Origin: Thermoguttaceae bacterium
GTDB taxonomy: Bacteria; Planctomycetota; Planctomycetia; Pirellulales; Thermoguttaceae
DNA length: 64,000 bases
Direction of reading: 5' to 3'
Assembly: GCA_017434455.1 (NCBI GenBank)
Contig: JAFRFG010000036.1
Location: forward strand, 62,001 to 126,000
Position numbers and translations under genes: made by a program. Numbering within the stretch: position 1 is the stretch's first letter; every line of letters starts with the position of its first letter. This document shows, piece by piece, positions 63,749 through 64,000 of this stretch. A model generated the notes under the pieces. That model had not been told where the DNA came from. It saw only the letters and a program-made list of their open reading frames with translations, and made no database searches.

Positions 63749-64000
63749 ATGGCAGACGTGAAGAAAATTAACGCTTTGGGCAAAGCTGTTGCCTACAATC
63801 TCGCGGACGTCGCTAAGACGCGGCCGCAGTTCAAGTCAATCACTCCGCGCTGGCTCACGAAGCTCTTGGAGTTCAAGGGGCTTGAGTCCGGTATTTACCG
63901 GGTCAACAAAGTGGTGGAGGGGGATACTCCCCTGGATGTGCTCTGCAGTTCGGAGAAGAAGTCGGACATCATCCCCCAGGGCTACGTGGAATATGAGCTG
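63749..64000 (+). CDS. Family 2A encapsulin shell protein, SrpI/MMP-I-like (C-terminus cut off)
   Basis: The frame is open to the window edge, giving the first 84 residues. These align with the start of the M. leprae major membrane protein I and Synechococcus SrpI: ALGKAVAYNLADVAKTRPQ, ITPRWLTKLLEF, SGIYRVNKVV and a later YVEYEL. This group forms HK97-fold nanocompartments of about 300-residue subunits, usually encoded next to a cysteine desulfurase cargo. AGGAGG precedes the ATG. It follows the CysO-MoeZ-like fusion by 64 bases in the same direction. The remaining part and any cargo gene lie outside the window. Confidence 0.88.
   Translation, partial: MADVKKINALGKAVAYNLADVAKTRPQFKSITPRWLTKLLEFKGLESGIYRVNKVVEGDTPLDVLCSSEKKSDIIPQGYVEYEL

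Overview
The window looks like chromosomal DNA of a member of the Planctomycetota, possibly a host-associated or anoxic Pirellulales lineage. That placement is an inference from several traits: three large proteins resembling the hydrazine synthase alpha subunit with CxxCH heme motifs, Tat-exported and lipoprotein enzymes, DUF3467 and DUF6798-type proteins, a shortened SecA, a four-ACT aspartokinase, high GC and a str operon without tuf. No rRNA, tRNA, CRISPR array or intact insertion sequence was found.

Layout. Positions 1-12.6 kb are almost all on the minus strand: a discoidin/HzsA-like secreted protein (cut by the window edge), pgk, a TolC-like outer-membrane lipoprotein, a secreted BON protein with a structured leader, lysC, a Na+/solute symporter and a DUF3467 protein. 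12.9-19 kb carries a coiled-coil membrane protein with scpA, an orphan FecCD permease, a short secA and a MATE exporter. 19.2-24.4 kb is a tandem duplication of a di-heme HzsA-like gene. 24.4-26.7 kb holds a metallo-beta-lactamase-fold protein and a GH39-like glycosidase. 27-32.2 kb is rpsL, rpsG and fusA followed by a metX-metW gene fusion. Next come a rhodanese-MsrA-MsrB lipoprotein and an NPCBM/GH36 alpha-galactosidase-like enzyme. 36.9-45.1 kb is a head-to-tail array of six paralogous Tat-exported metallophosphoesterases. 45.2-56.2 kb is a long minus-strand run: a TSCPD protein, a beta-propeller, a DUF6798-like membrane protein, an AEC transporter, hemB, argH, an NtrC-type regulator, a Wzx-like flippase and a second secreted propeller.

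The most interesting part is 56.5-64.0 kb, a sulfur-assimilation island made of two divergent operons. The leftward operon encodes a ThiS-like sulfur carrier whose Gly-Gly end is masked by Ser-Arg, an E1-like activating enzyme, a JAMM metalloprotease, a TusA-like protein and a MetY-CysK fusion. The rightward operon encodes a CysM-like cysteine synthase, a single polypeptide joining a CysO-like carrier to a MoeZ-like E1 plus rhodanese, and the first 84 residues of a family 2A (SrpI/MMP-I-like) encapsulin shell protein. The intergenic region has two near-consensus sigma-70 promoters and repeated ATATAT-centred palindromes, as expected of a co-regulated regulon.

How the genes could work together: aspartokinase and MetX-MetW supply O-acetylhomoserine, and the MetY half of the fusion can sulfhydrylate it. 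The carrier/E1/JAMM sets resemble the mec-cysO-cysM system of Mycobacterium tuberculosis and the HcyS-HcyD-HcyF-MetY system of Wolinella, in which sulfur is handed over as a protein thiocarboxylate. The adjacent encapsulin suggests that the sulfur chemistry is coupled to a protein nanocompartment; this coupling is a hypothesis drawn from gene order.
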